From assembly GCA_028279755.1 (NCBI GenBank), contig JANQNB010000010.1:156963-191328 (forward strand): 34,366 nucleotides of DNA, given 5' to 3'. Numbering within the stretch: the first letter of the stretch is position 1; each line of letters begins with the position of its first letter. Position numbers and translations under genes: made by a program. Shown one piece after another: positions 22,617 to 30,474 of this stretch. The stretch comes from Candidatus Nanoarchaeia archaeon (lineage in GTDB: Archaea > Nanobdellota > Nanobdellia > Woesearchaeales > UBA525). The notes under the pieces are model-generated. The model was not told where the DNA came from. It saw only the letters and a list, made by a program, of their open reading frames with translations, and made no database searches.

Positions 22617-23800
22617 ACGTCACAGACGACTTTCCGCTCCTGAAAAACAAACCACTGATCTATCTCGATAACGCAGCGACGACGCAGAAACCTGCCGCTG
22701 TCATCAACGCTGTCAGGAAATTCTACGAGGAGGAATGCGCCACGATCCACCGCGGCCTGTATCCGCTCAGCATCAATGCCACGCGTCTCTATGAGCACGC
22801 GCGTGAACGCATCGCCGAGTTCATCAGGGTGCCGAGCCAGCACATCGTCTTCACGAGCGGCACGACCGACAGCATCAACCTTGTCGCGCAGGCAGTGCCC
22901 CTGAAAAAAGGCGACGAGATACTGCTGACGCCGCATGAGCATCACGCGAACATCGTGCCCTGGCAGGAAGCGGCAAAACGCGCCGGCGCAAAAGTGGTGT
23001 GGTGCACGCTCAAGGATGATCTCACGCTTGATCTCCAGGATCTCAAGAAGAGGATCAACAAGCGCACCAAAGTCCTGGCGATCACGCAGGTCTCGAACGT
23101 GCTCGGTATCGTCAATCCGCTGAAAGAGATCGTCGCCTACGCCAAGGACGAAGGCGCGTTCGTCCTCGTCGATGGTGCGCAGGCAGTGCCGCATATGCAG
23201 GTGAATGTCAATCAGCTCGGCTGCGACGCCTACGTGTTCTCCGGGCATAAGATGTACGGCCCGACCGGCATCGGCGTCCTGTACCTGAAAGACCTCAGTC
23301 TCGAGCCTGCACGCACTGGCGGCGACATGATCAACGACGTCACCGCAGAAGGCGCTGAGTTCGCAAAGAACGAGCCGCGCCGCTTCGAAGCAGGCACGCC
23401 GAACATGGCAGGCGTGTTCGGACTCGCGGCGTGCGTCGACTATCTCGAGAAAGTCGGCATGGGCGCGATCCACGCCCAGGAGGAGAAGCTCCTGCGACGC
23501 GCCTGGGATGCGCTGGGCTCGCTGCCGCGTGTGCAGCTCCTCGGGCCATCCCCTGACAAGGAACGGCGCGCAGGCATCCTCGCCTTCACTGTTAAAGGTG
23601 TCGCGCCGCATGATGTCGCGGAGATACTCGCGCGTGATGGCGTGTGCATCCGTGCCGGGAAGCATTGCGCGCATCCCCTGCACTACCAGCTCGGCCTGGC
23701 AGAAGGCACTAATCGTGCGAGTTTTGCCCTGTACAACACAGACGAGGACGTGGACGCCCTTGTTGCTGGAGTGGAAAAAGTCACCGAGGTTTTCAAGTGA
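22613..23800 (+). CDS. sufS: Cysteine desulfurase SufS
   Basis: 395 residues. SufS takes sulfur from cysteine with pyridoxal phosphate. YLDNAATTQKP is the family opening; TPHEHHANIVPWQ holds the His stacked on the cofactor; DGAQAVPHM has the Asp; SGHKMYGPTGIG carries the Schiff-base Lys213; the persulfide Cys352 is in GKHCAHPLH, with RAGKHCAHP being the group II (SufS-type) context. It overlaps sufD and sufU by 4 bases at each end, so translation is coupled. It supplies persulfide to SufU or directly to SufB. Confidence 0.97.
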   Translation: MNVTDDFPLLKNKPLIYLDNAATTQKPAAVINAVRKFYEEECATIHRGLYPLSINATRLYEHARERIAEFIRVPSQHIVFTSGTTDSINLVAQAVPLKKGDEILLTPHEHHANIVPWQEAAKRAGAKVVWCTLKDDLTLDLQDLKKRINKRTKVLAITQVSNVLGIVNPLKEIVAYAKDEGAFVLVDGAQAVPHMQVNVNQLGCDAYVFSGHKMYGPTGIGVLYLKDLSLEPARTGGDMINDVTAEGAEFAKNEPRRFEAGTPNMAGVFGLAACVDYLEKVGMGAIHAQEEKLLRRAWDALGSLPRVQLLGPSPDKERRAGILAFTVKGVAPHDVAEILARDGVCIRAGKHCAHPLHYQLGLAEGTNRASFALYNTDEDVDALVAGVEKVTEVFK

Positions 23801-24165
23801 GCGATGCGTTGTACCGGGAACTCATTCTCGAAGAATACAAGCACCCGAAAAACAAGGGAAGCGTGGAGAATCCCACAAGCACGTGCACGAAGAACAACAC
23901 CTTGTGCGGCGATAAGCTGACGATCACCCTGACTGTTTCGGACGGCGTCGTCACAGACGTCAAGTTCGACGGGATCGGCTGTGCGATCAGCCTGGCAAGC
24001 GCATCCTTGTTCACAGAACACATCAAAGGAAAGGCGGTTGCGGAGATTGAGCAGATGGATGAGAAGGTGATTCTCGATCTGCTCGGCATAGAACTGAATC
24101 CAATGAGAATGAAATGTGCCGTCCTGGTCCTGAGGGCCGTGGCTGGCGCACTTGAGGTGAAATGA
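23797..24165 (+). CDS. sufU: Sulfur-transfer/scaffold protein SufU
   Basis: 122 residues. An IscU/SufU-type fold with the ligand set Cys37, Asp39 (NTLCGDKL), Cys62 (GIGCAIS) and Cys107 (MKCAVL), which in SufU binds zinc and accepts sulfur from SufS. It is about 20 residues shorter than Bacillus SufU and lacks most of its insertion between the second and third Cys. GTG start at 23797 overlaps the sufS stop as GTGA. One base after its stop region begins the Cys/His-rich mini-gene. Confidence 0.94.
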   Translation: MSDALYRELILEEYKHPKNKGSVENPTSTCTKNNTLCGDKLTITLTVSDGVVTDVKFDGIGCAISLASASLFTEHIKGKAVAEIEQMDEKVILDLLGIELNPMRMKCAVLVLRAVAGALEVK

Positions 24166-24285
24166 ATGGGATGTTGTGGAGGCCATTGCGGCTGTAATGA
24201 CAAAGAAAAAATGAAAGAGACAGAAGAAGAGCAAGAACGCGTGAAAGATGATGAAAAGCACACCTGCGGTTGTGGAGGGCATTAG
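24166..24285 (+). CDS. Cys/His-rich mini-protein of the suf operon
   Basis: 39 residues. The N terminus reads MGCCGGHCGC (Cys3, Cys4, His7, Cys8, Cys10), the middle is a charged Glu/Lys helix (residues 13-32), and the C terminus is CGCGGH (Cys34, Cys36, His39). The two end motifs are near mirror images, so the helix could fold back to make one site of up to six Cys and two or three His. The gene starts at the base after the sufU stop and ends at the base before the sufC ATG, so it is translated with them. I know no family. A metal, iron or sulfur carrier for the SUF machinery is the natural guess; a zinc regulator is an alternative. Confidence 0.75.
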   Translation: MGCCGGHCGCNDKEKMKETEEEQERVKDDEKHTCGCGGH

Positions 24286-25023
24286 ATGTTGATTGTGAAA
24301 GACCTTCACGTGAATGTGGAGGGTAAGGAGATACTCAAAGGAGTAAGCCTTAGCCTGACGAAAGGCGAGGTCGTCGCGATCATGGGCCCGAACGGCTCAG
24401 GAAAAAGCACGCTCGCGAATGTCATCATGGGACACCCGAAATTCGAGATTGTCACAGGAACGATCACGCTTGACGGGAAGAACGTCAATGATTTGGAACC
24501 GGACGAACGTGCACGGCTTGGGTTGTTCCTCAGCTTCCAGTACCCCTCAGAGATCCCCGGCGTGACTATGTTCAACTTCCTCCGCACGGCAGTGAACACG
24601 CTGCGCGAGGCGCGCGGCGAGGAGAAGCTTCGATTGTTCGACTTCACCAAATTGCTCGAGGAGAAGATGGACTTGCTGCACATGGATACCGGATTCAAAG
24701 AACGCTACCTGAACGAGGGCTTTTCCGGCGGCGAGAAGAAGCGCGCCGAGATCCTGCAGCTGGCGGTGCTCGATCCCCGCGTCGCGATCCTCGACGAGAC
24801 CGATTCAGGGCTTGACATTGACGCGCTCAAGACAGTGGCAGAAGGGATCAACGCAGTCAAGACGCCGGAGAAGGCTGTCTTGTTGATTACGCATTACCAG
24901 CGCATCCTTGATTACGTGAAACCCGATCGGATACTTATTCTCAAGGACGGGAAGATCGCGAAGGAAGGCGGCCCAGAGCTGGCGCACGCGCTCGAGAAAG
25001 AAGGATATGAAAAAATAGAATAG
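24286..25023 (+). CDS. sufC: SufC ATPase
   Basis: 245 residues. The ABC-type ATPase of the SufBCD scaffold. Walker [10 protein letters not shown] starts at residue 34, Q-loop [10 protein letters not shown], signature [10 protein letters not shown], Walker [13 protein letters not shown], and the His switch LITHYQR; the FSGGEKKR plus ETDSGLD variants are SufC-specific. It is last in the operon, whereas SufC is usually first; the start ATG directly abuts the mini-gene stop. It drives conformational change in SufB-SufD. It converges on the lipoprotein gene 11 bases away. Confidence 0.97.
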   Translation: MLIVKDLHVNVEGKEILKGVSLSLTKGEVVAIMGPNGSGKSTLANVIMGHPKFEIVTGTITLDGKNVNDLEPDERARLGLFLSFQYPSEIPGVTMFNFLRTAVNTLREARGEEKLRLFDFTKLLEEKMDLLHMDTGFKERYLNEGFSGGEKKRAEILQLAVLDPRVAILDETDSGLDIDALKTVAEGINAVKTPEKAVLLITHYQRILDYVKPDRILILKDGKIAKEGGPELAHALEKEGYEKIE

Positions 25024-25034
25024 GAAAAACGTTT

Positions 25035-26306
25035 CTATATCAGGGCGAAAACCTTATCGACATACACTACAGTGTCGAATTTGCCATCTGCATCAGTATC
25101 GACATCGAGTGGTGGCACGTCCTGGTCGCTGTCTTTCTTGTGGATGAGATACTCCTTGTTGTTGTACTGAATCACACCCACGTCGCTGCCGTCCAGCGTA
25201 ACATCAATCTTAGCGCTGGTTTCGATCACTTCGAACGTCGCGGTGTTCATCACCACGTCGAAGTTCTCATACTCGTGCGTCGGTATTGGATCGCTGCAAT
25301 CCCCTTCGACCAGGTGGAAGTATGCGAGCGCGTCTGTCGGCTTCCACATGAGCTCGTCAAGGCCGAAGTACATGCATTCTGCTGCGAGCTGGTATTCTTC
25401 ACCTTCAGCCAACCAATCAGTGACTTCGCCGTTCACCATGAACTGCGCCTCGTTCGGGTTCACGTTGATGAAGCTGATCTCGTACGTTACTCCACCATAA
25501 TCATACACTTTGGTGTCGTTCAGGTACATGCTGTCGTAGATGCCTTCCGGCACTGGCGGCTCTGGAATGCATTCCTTGGCGTGCAGCCAGAACTCGGCCA
25601 CGCCGTCGCGCGGGTTCACGAGGATGTTGTTGACCCCGATGTCTGCGCATTCGAGGCGATAGACATCGCCTTTACGCATGGCTGGCGTCACTTCGCCGTT
25701 CACCATGAACTTGGCTTCTGGCGGCTCGACATCAGACACGAAGATCAGCGTGACCGTGTAGGTCATGTCGCCGAGCGTGTATGTTTTTTCTTCACCCTCG
25801 CGCAGCGTGTCCTCGACACCAGTGATGACATCTTCGCCAATCACGGTCGCGTACAGGTCGCCAAATGCAGAGTGCCAGACGGTCGCTCCGGTCTTGCGGA
25901 ACTCGACCTCAAGGTCGGCCTTGAATCGCTCCCCGGGCTCAAGATTGTCAGAGCAGTCAAACTGCGCATGCATCTGGCCGCCGTTCGCGATCGGACCGTC
26001 AATGTAGACTTCTTCATCGATGATGTCGCAGTAGGTGGTGTGTAGTGATATCTTGGCTTCTTCCAGGCTTGTACCAGCCTTATTGATGAGTGTGAGTTCA
26101 ACCCTGCTATCTGCCTCACCGATGACGTGGAACGGGCCGCAGCTGATCCCGCCGCTCATCGTGCAACTGTCAGGCAGCGGCTGCTCGCAGTCAGGGCAGC
26201 CCAGGATTTCTTCGAAATCGTCGCAGTATCCGTCGTTCACGCACACCGGGCCGCACGCGACCATCAGCAGCGTCAGTAAGGTTAGAATTGTTATGCTTGG
26301 TTTCAT
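25035..26306 (-). CDS. Lipoprotein with two NGEVT beta repeats
   Basis: 423 residues. The lipoprotein signal MKPSITILTLLTLLMVAC ends at Cys18, followed by a CVNDGYCDDFEEILGC Cys motif like the tail of the VWC-like protein. A beta-rich region to about residue 170 precedes two related repeats: KTYTLGDMTYTVTLIFV...EAKFMVNGEVTPAMRKGD and KVYDYGGVTYEISFINV...EAQFMVNGEVTDWLAEGE, each about 70 residues. The EAxFMVNGEVT core resembles domains of S-layer-associated proteins in DPANN archaea. GAGGTG lies 6 bases before ATG 26306; upstream TATA TTTAAAA is at 26354-26360. An earlier in-frame start at 26336 is rejected because the ribosome site would be internal. Likely an envelope protein; function unknown. 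Confidence 0.8.
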   Translation of the reverse strand: MKPSITILTLLTLLMVACGPVCVNDGYCDDFEEILGCPDCEQPLPDSCTMSGGISCGPFHVIGEADSRVELTLINKAGTSLEEAKISLHTTYCDIIDEEVYIDGPIANGGQMHAQFDCSDNLEPGERFKADLEVEFRKTGATVWHSAFGDLYATVIGEDVITGVEDTLREGEEKTYTLGDMTYTVTLIFVSDVEPPEAKFMVNGEVTPAMRKGDVYRLECADIGVNNILVNPRDGVAEFWLHAKECIPEPPVPEGIYDSMYLNDTKVYDYGGVTYEISFINVNPNEAQFMVNGEVTDWLAEGEEYQLAAECMYFGLDELMWKPTDALAYFHLVEGDCSDPIPTHEYENFDVVMNTATFEVIETSAKIDVTLDGSDVGVIQYNNKEYLIHKKDSDQDVPPLDVDTDADGKFDTVVYVDKVFALI

Positions 26307-26364
26307 CAGGAACACCTCGCCATTCTCTAGTGACAATTTCCTGGATTGTAGTATTTAAAACTTT

Positions 26365-28320
26365 CTAGAAGCGCTTCCTGATCAATGCCCATGCGCCGTA
26401 CGTGGCGACAGCGAGCACCACAAATTCGATGCAGAGGACCAGGATCATTTCCGGAGACTGGAGCATGTTCGCCCCGAAGATGAGCTGTTTCCGGAACAGC
26501 TCTGCTGAGATGAAGAAGGGATTGATCTGGACGAAGAGCTTGGAGAACTCAGCCATGCCTTCGAGCGGGACGATGGTGCTGCTGAAGAGGAAGAGGATCA
26601 CGCAGAAGATGATGCCGGCGAGCGTGCTGGTCTCCTCGTTCGCGATGATCGAGCCGATGAGGATGCCGAGGAGGGAGAAGACTGCGACAGCAGCGAGGAT
26701 GATGCAGAGCAGGCCGCCGAGCACCGGGAGCACGTGCACGTCGAAGAACGCGAGGCCGAGCAAGAGAAGGATGATCACCTGCACGAGGGTGAGGACCATG
26801 ACAGTGAGGAAGTTGCCCACGATGAACAATGAATCGGGCGTGGGCGTGATGAAGTTCCTGAAGTGGGCGCGGCTCGCTTTCTCCTTGTTCACGATCGTGA
26901 CGCCGAGCATGACTGCGACGAACATGATGACCAGGATGAAAAGTGTGGGGAAAAGGAAGTCGAGCTTCTGCAGTTCCTTCGATGTGACGGGCTTGACGCT
27001 CACGTCGAACGGGCTGGCGATCTGTTCCGGCGAGATCTTCCCTGCTTCTGACAATCCGGCAACCACTGTGGCGAGCGACGTGTTCATGCCTGCGATTGCG
27101 ATCGCGCCTTCGCCAGCCGCACCGCGCAATTCCTGGAGCTGCTTGCGCAATTCTGATTTCCGCTCGAGCAAGTCTGTTGTCTGGTTCTGCGCCTGTTCCA
27201 GCATCGCTTCTGCGTCGCCGAACGCCTGCTCTGTCGCGTCCAATTGCACGCTGCTCTGGGCATAGAGCGTATCAGCCTCTGCTTGCAGCAGGTCGATCTC
27301 GTCCCGCGCCTCACCCATCTCGTCCTCCATGGCTTCGAGATGGAGCTCCATCCGCTGGAGATCCTCGATCGAGCTTTCGAGATTGACTTTCATGGTGAGG
27401 AGGATGGAACATTCCGGCGTGGGATCGCCATCGAGCGCGAGCTCGAACGCTTCCGGATCATTGATCAAGGGTGTGAGATCCTGGGGATTCTTCAGATCGC
27501 AGTCCATGGCGTCATATGAACGGTTCACGCTCTCGTAGATGGCTTCCCGGTTCTCGCGTTCTGCCCCCACGCTTTCCTGCGCGTTCTGGATATCGGTCTC
27601 GGCTGTTTCGATCCGGCCACGGTATGCTGTCAGCGACGTGGAAACATGATCATGGCTTGACTCGAGCTGCACTCTCGTGTCGTTCGTCGTGTTCATCACG
27701 TCGCCGAACCCGCCTTGCGGCGTCGCGATCTGCAGTTCGTCAAGGCTCTGCGTTATCGCATCCAGCTGCCCCTGGAAGGACACGAGATTCTCGCCCAGCG
27801 AGTCGATCGTGCCGCTATTGTCCTGCAGTGTGAGAAGGGTCGTGTCCAGCTCTGCGAGCAGTCCCCTGGTGAGCTCCTGCCCGATCATGCTGGCTTCCTG
27901 CTTGAACTGGCTGTTCATCACCTCGAGCAGGGTCCAGACAAGGTTCATGCGAGAATAGTCCACATGGATCTGGACGCTCTCGTTCGCCGCGTCGAAGAGC
28001 AGGCACATGTGGAAGTCGCCGTTCTGCACACCAGCAGTGCACGCCTCTACCGATGTCTGTTTCGTGATGCTGAACTGCTGCCCATGCTCTTCGATGTTCG
28101 CGAGCACAGTGTCTGCGAAGCCGGGATATTCCTCGGCATAGGTCGCGATCCTGATCCCGGACAAGCCCATGGTGTTGAATGCGAGCCCGACGATGAGCAT
28201 TAATGCTATTGGTCCGAAGAGAATGACTGCCATGCTCGTGCGCGAATGCTTGATGCGCAGGATGTTCTTCTTCACGATGGTGTAGAGCATCGTGGGCAGT
28301 CCTTTCAGCGTCGCTTTCAT
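26365..28320 (-). CDS. ABC-2 type exporter permease with long coiled-coil domain
   Basis: 651 residues. One N-terminal TM (about 29-50), then about 400 extracytoplasmic residues: a small beta/alpha part followed by predicted coiled coil from about residue 140 to 400 (heptads such as LEAMEDEMGEARDEIDLLQAEAD), then five or six C-terminal TMs (about 445-650) with the ABC-2 pattern. This resembles YhgE/Pip-type or MmpL-independent ABC-2 membrane exporters. The start overlaps the ATPase stop as ATGA, so the two subunits are co-translated. Substrate unknown; the large external coiled coil suggests interaction with envelope or a partner cell. Confidence 0.88.
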   Translation of the reverse strand: MKATLKGLPTMLYTIVKKNILRIKHSRTSMAVILFGPIALMLIVGLAFNTMGLSGIRIATYAEEYPGFADTVLANIEEHGQQFSITKQTSVEACTAGVQNGDFHMCLLFDAANESVQIHVDYSRMNLVWTLLEVMNSQFKQEASMIGQELTRGLLAELDTTLLTLQDNSGTIDSLGENLVSFQGQLDAITQSLDELQIATPQGGFGDVMNTTNDTRVQLESSHDHVSTSLTAYRGRIETAETDIQNAQESVGAERENREAIYESVNRSYDAMDCDLKNPQDLTPLINDPEAFELALDGDPTPECSILLTMKVNLESSIEDLQRMELHLEAMEDEMGEARDEIDLLQAEADTLYAQSSVQLDATEQAFGDAEAMLEQAQNQTTDLLERKSELRKQLQELRGAAGEGAIAIAGMNTSLATVVAGLSEAGKISPEQIASPFDVSVKPVTSKELQKLDFLFPTLFILVIMFVAVMLGVTIVNKEKASRAHFRNFITPTPDSLFIVGNFLTVMVLTLVQVIILLLLGLAFFDVHVLPVLGGLLCIILAAVAVFSLLGILIGSIIANEETSTLAGIIFCVILFLFSSTIVPLEGMAEFSKLFVQINPFFISAELFRKQLIFGANMLQSPEMILVLCIEFVVLAVATYGAWALIRKRF

Positions 28321-29324
28321 CGCTTGCCTCGTTTGTCTTCTTTCAGGTGAGATTGCTCCTGCTGGTTCATCAAGGCCTCGAAGACCTCGCTCAAGGCCGG
28401 ACGGTTCACGTCAAGGTCGAGCAGGTGCTGTCCTGTTACCTTGATAGAATCAAGCACTTTGATGATCGTGTTCTCGATCTCTGGCACGTAGATGATGAGC
28501 AAGTGCTCGTCGAGCCGCGAGTACGCGATCGGCACACGCTCTGCCTGGAGCTGTCGGAACAGGTCCTGGTACCGGCCTTCCGCGGTTTCTATCCGTATCT
28601 CTTCGTGCTTTGAGTACGCGGTCTTGAGCTGGAACGGCGTGCCTGCTTCCAGGATCTTGCCGTCGTGGATGATCGCGACCTGGTCGCAGTAGTGCTCCAT
28701 GTCAGTCAGCAAGTGGCTCGTGACGACGATGGTGATGCCGCGGTCGCGGATCTTCTTGATCAGGCCCCAGACCTGCTTTCTCAGCTTCGGGTCAAGGCCG
28801 GCAGTGGGCTCGTCAAGGATGAGCAAGCGGGGCTGATGCATGATCGAAATAGCGAGATCCAAACGACGCTTCATCCCCCCGCTGAGGTCTTTGGCTGGTG
28901 TGTGCGCGAACTCTGACAAGCCGACAAGCGCGAGATTGGCAGCAGCGTTCTGGATGATCTCTGCTTTCGAGAGGTTGTAGAGCTTGCCGAAGTATTCGAG
29001 GTTCTCGAGGCACGTGAGCTCGTCGTAGAAGCTGTTCTCCTGGGTGGCGAAGCCGATGGTCTCGCTCGGCACCTTGCTCGCTTCCTGGCCTTCCAGGAGG
29101 ATCTGGCCCTCGGTCGGGGTGTAGAAGCCGATCAGGAGGCGGAGCAGCGTGGTCTTCCCTGCGCCGCTCGGCCCGATGATGCCATACACGCTCTTTGGAT
29201 ACACCACGAACGAAATGCCTTTCAGCACTTCGTGCTCTTTGAAGCGTTTCTGGACGTTGGAGAAGGTGATAAGCGGCTTGGGCGCTCCTGCCTGGCCTGT
29301 TGGCTGTGTCGCTGGCTGCTCCAT
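28317..29324 (-). CDS. ABC transporter ATPase subunit
   Basis: 335 residues. Walker A GPSGAGKTT near residue 52, Q-loop ATQENSF, signature LSGGMKRRLDLA, Walker B LLILDEPTAGLD and switch His in VTSHLL. About 90 extra C-terminal residues include a DLDVNRPALSEVFEAL element typical of ABC-2-type exporter ATPases (NatA/CcmA group). It powers the coiled-coil permease encoded next to it. GAGGTGAGG precedes ATG 29324; the TATA TTTAAA at 29371-29377 (minus) gives a short leader. The ending KEDKRGKR is basic. Confidence 0.93.
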   Translation of the reverse strand: MEQPATQPTGQAGAPKPLITFSNVQKRFKEHEVLKGISFVVYPKSVYGIIGPSGAGKTTLLRLLIGFYTPTEGQILLEGQEASKVPSETIGFATQENSFYDELTCLENLEYFGKLYNLSKAEIIQNAAANLALVGLSEFAHTPAKDLSGGMKRRLDLAISIMHQPRLLILDEPTAGLDPKLRKQVWGLIKKIRDRGITIVVTSHLLTDMEHYCDQVAIIHDGKILEAGTPFQLKTAYSKHEEIRIETAEGRYQDLFRQLQAERVPIAYSRLDEHLLIIYVPEIENTIIKVLDSIKVTGQHLLDLDVNRPALSEVFEALMNQQEQSHLKEDKRGKR

Positions 29325-29370
29325 GGAAGAGCCTCACCTCTATTTTACTCCCAATCCCACCAATGATCGT

Positions 29371-29380
29371 TTTTAAAGCT
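29371..29380 (-). promoter_or_regulatory. TATA box of the ABC exporter operon
   Basis: Minus-strand AGCTTTAAAA is about 50 bp before ATG 29324, leaving a leader of about 25 nt that includes GAGGTGAGG. It faces a divergent promoter 40 bp away. Confidence 0.5.
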
Positions 29381-29410
29381 TTCAGTGGGATCCTGGACTG
29401 CTGAGTAAGA

Positions 29411-29420
29411 CTTAAATACT
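29411..29420 (+). promoter_or_regulatory. TATA box of the 29443 gene
   Basis: CTTAAATACT is about 27 bp before GTG 29443, supporting a leaderless GTG start. Confidence 0.5.
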
Positions 29421-29442
29421 AGCCTGTCAAGGATGTGCGCGG

Positions 29443-29898
29443 GTGTCAGTCGCAGCGATCCCTGAAGTCCTACCAAGCTCTGCTAAGGACGAGCGCGCTC
29501 TTCTTGAATTGCCGACCCTGCGTGTGCATCCTGCTCGCAACCTCATCTATTTCGAGCGCGAGCTTGTCGACAGGACCGGGCCGCCGCATTATCATGTCTG
29601 TCCTGAACGACTGGTTTCACTTGTGCGCGAGGTCAGTCATGTTGTGCAGTACGAAGGCGACTATCAAGACAACGCAGTCTTGCAGGCATGGCAAGCACTG
29701 GGCATTGCAGGTGCGTTTTCTGCACCGTTCTCTCATGGGGAGCGGCATCTCCGTGCAGTGCTGGGCAGCCACTTGGAGCATGAATTGCTCGGCCAGGAAA
29801 TAGATCTGAACAGGCAACCACAGTACGGACTCGTTGTTCTCGATGTCTTAGCCCAGTGGTATGCCATCAATCTGGACTACGGGCTCCTGGTCCGTTAA
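29443..29898 (+). CDS. Hypothetical soluble protein
   Basis: 151 residues, no membrane segment or signal. Composition is ordinary globular. His- and Glu-containing segments (PPHYHVCPERL, SHGERHLRAV, GSHLEHELLG) might hold a metal but no known motif is formed. GTG 29443 agrees with a TATA box 27 bp upstream. I recognise no family. It precedes the SET-domain gene on the same strand but is separated from it by a structured 160-base gap. Confidence 0.65.
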   Translation: MSVAAIPEVLPSSAKDERALLELPTLRVHPARNLIYFERELVDRTGPPHYHVCPERLVSLVREVSHVVQYEGDYQDNAVLQAWQALGIAGAFSAPFSHGERHLRAVLGSHLEHELLGQEIDLNRQPQYGLVVLDVLAQWYAINLDYGLLVR

Positions 29899-29928
29899 AC
29901 TTAAGAATACCTGGTTTTTCGCGACGTG

Positions 29929-30050
29929 CGTTTGTGCCGCCTTGGCGCGGCATACTCACTTCGTTCGTGGGTTTTGCCACCTTGGGCCGGCATGCGTAGC
30001 GAGAGGCCCGTGGCAAAACCATACGCAGTAAGAGCGCCGCGGCACAAACG
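29929..30050 (+). repeat. Nested inverted repeats before the SET gene
   Basis: CGTTTGTGCCGC (29929-29940) pairs perfectly with GCGGCACAAACG (30039-30050), and inside it GTTTTGCCAC (29971-29980) pairs with GTGGCAAAAC (30010-30019), extended by GGGCC/GGCCC. The left half also contains two diverged tandem units (GCCGCCTTGGCGCGGCAT and GCCACCTTGGGCCGGCAT). The outer stem ends 2 bases before the GGTGA ribosome binding site of the SET gene. It could be an RNA leader controlling the SET gene or a degenerate mobile repeat. Confidence 0.75.
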
Positions 30051-30060
30051 TGGTGAATCA

Positions 30061-30474
30061 ATGGTACCAATATACACCGGACCGAGCGTCATCCAGGGCA
30101 CTGGCTGCTATGCTGGCCGCGACATCCGCAAAGGCGAGCTCATCGGCGAGTACACTGGCGAGCGGATCAGTGAGGACGAGGCTGACAAGCGCTACGAGGA
30201 GATCGAGCACACCTACTTGTTCCAGCTTGACGACGGCCAAGTTATCGACGCGATGCACGATCCGAATCCTGTCAAGTACATCAACCATTCCTGCGATCCG
30301 AACTGCGAAGCTTTCGAAGAGGACGGGAAGATCCTGATCTACGCGATGCGCGACATCACAGAAGGCGAAGAACTGCATTACGACTACAGCCTTGTCGCTG
30401 ACGATGATGACACCGGCCTTGACTGCTCGTGCGGCGCGAAGCATTGCCGCGGTACGATGCTTGGCGAGCGCTAG
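30061..30474 (+). CDS. SET-domain lysine methyltransferase
   Basis: 137 residues. GTGCYAGRDIRKGELIGEYTGERI is the opening of the SET fold; KYINHSCDPNCE is the S-adenosylmethionine/pseudoknot motif; EGEELHYDYSL carries the catalytic Tyr; CSCGAKHCRGTM is a post-SET-like three-Cys tail that with the NHSC Cys can hold zinc. It is a minimal SET protein, small for the family. Target is unknown; in archaea, histones or chromatin proteins such as Alba/Cren7 are possible. The frame opens at 29926 but that part lies in the inverted repeats; ATG 30061 with GGTGA 6 bases upstream is the likely start. It converges on the TrmB-like gene with a 4-base overlap of ends. Confidence 0.9.
   Translation: MVPIYTGPSVIQGTGCYAGRDIRKGELIGEYTGERISEDEADKRYEEIEHTYLFQLDDGQVIDAMHDPNPVKYINHSCDPNCEAFEEDGKILIYAMRDITEGEELHYDYSLVADDDDTGLDCSCGAKHCRGTMLGER

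Noticed and set aside
22550-23683. 377-codon minus-strand frame opposite sufS
   Set aside because: Shadow; sufS keeps all catalytic motifs.
25140-26045. 301-codon plus-strand frame opposite the lipoprotein gene
   Set aside because: Arg/His/Val-rich composition, no start signals, and the minus-strand protein has a clear lipobox and repeats.
29926-30060. 45 extra N-terminal codons of the SET gene
   Set aside because: They lie entirely in inverted repeats and encode Arg-rich sequence; ATG 30061 has a good ribosome binding site and begins the SET fold.
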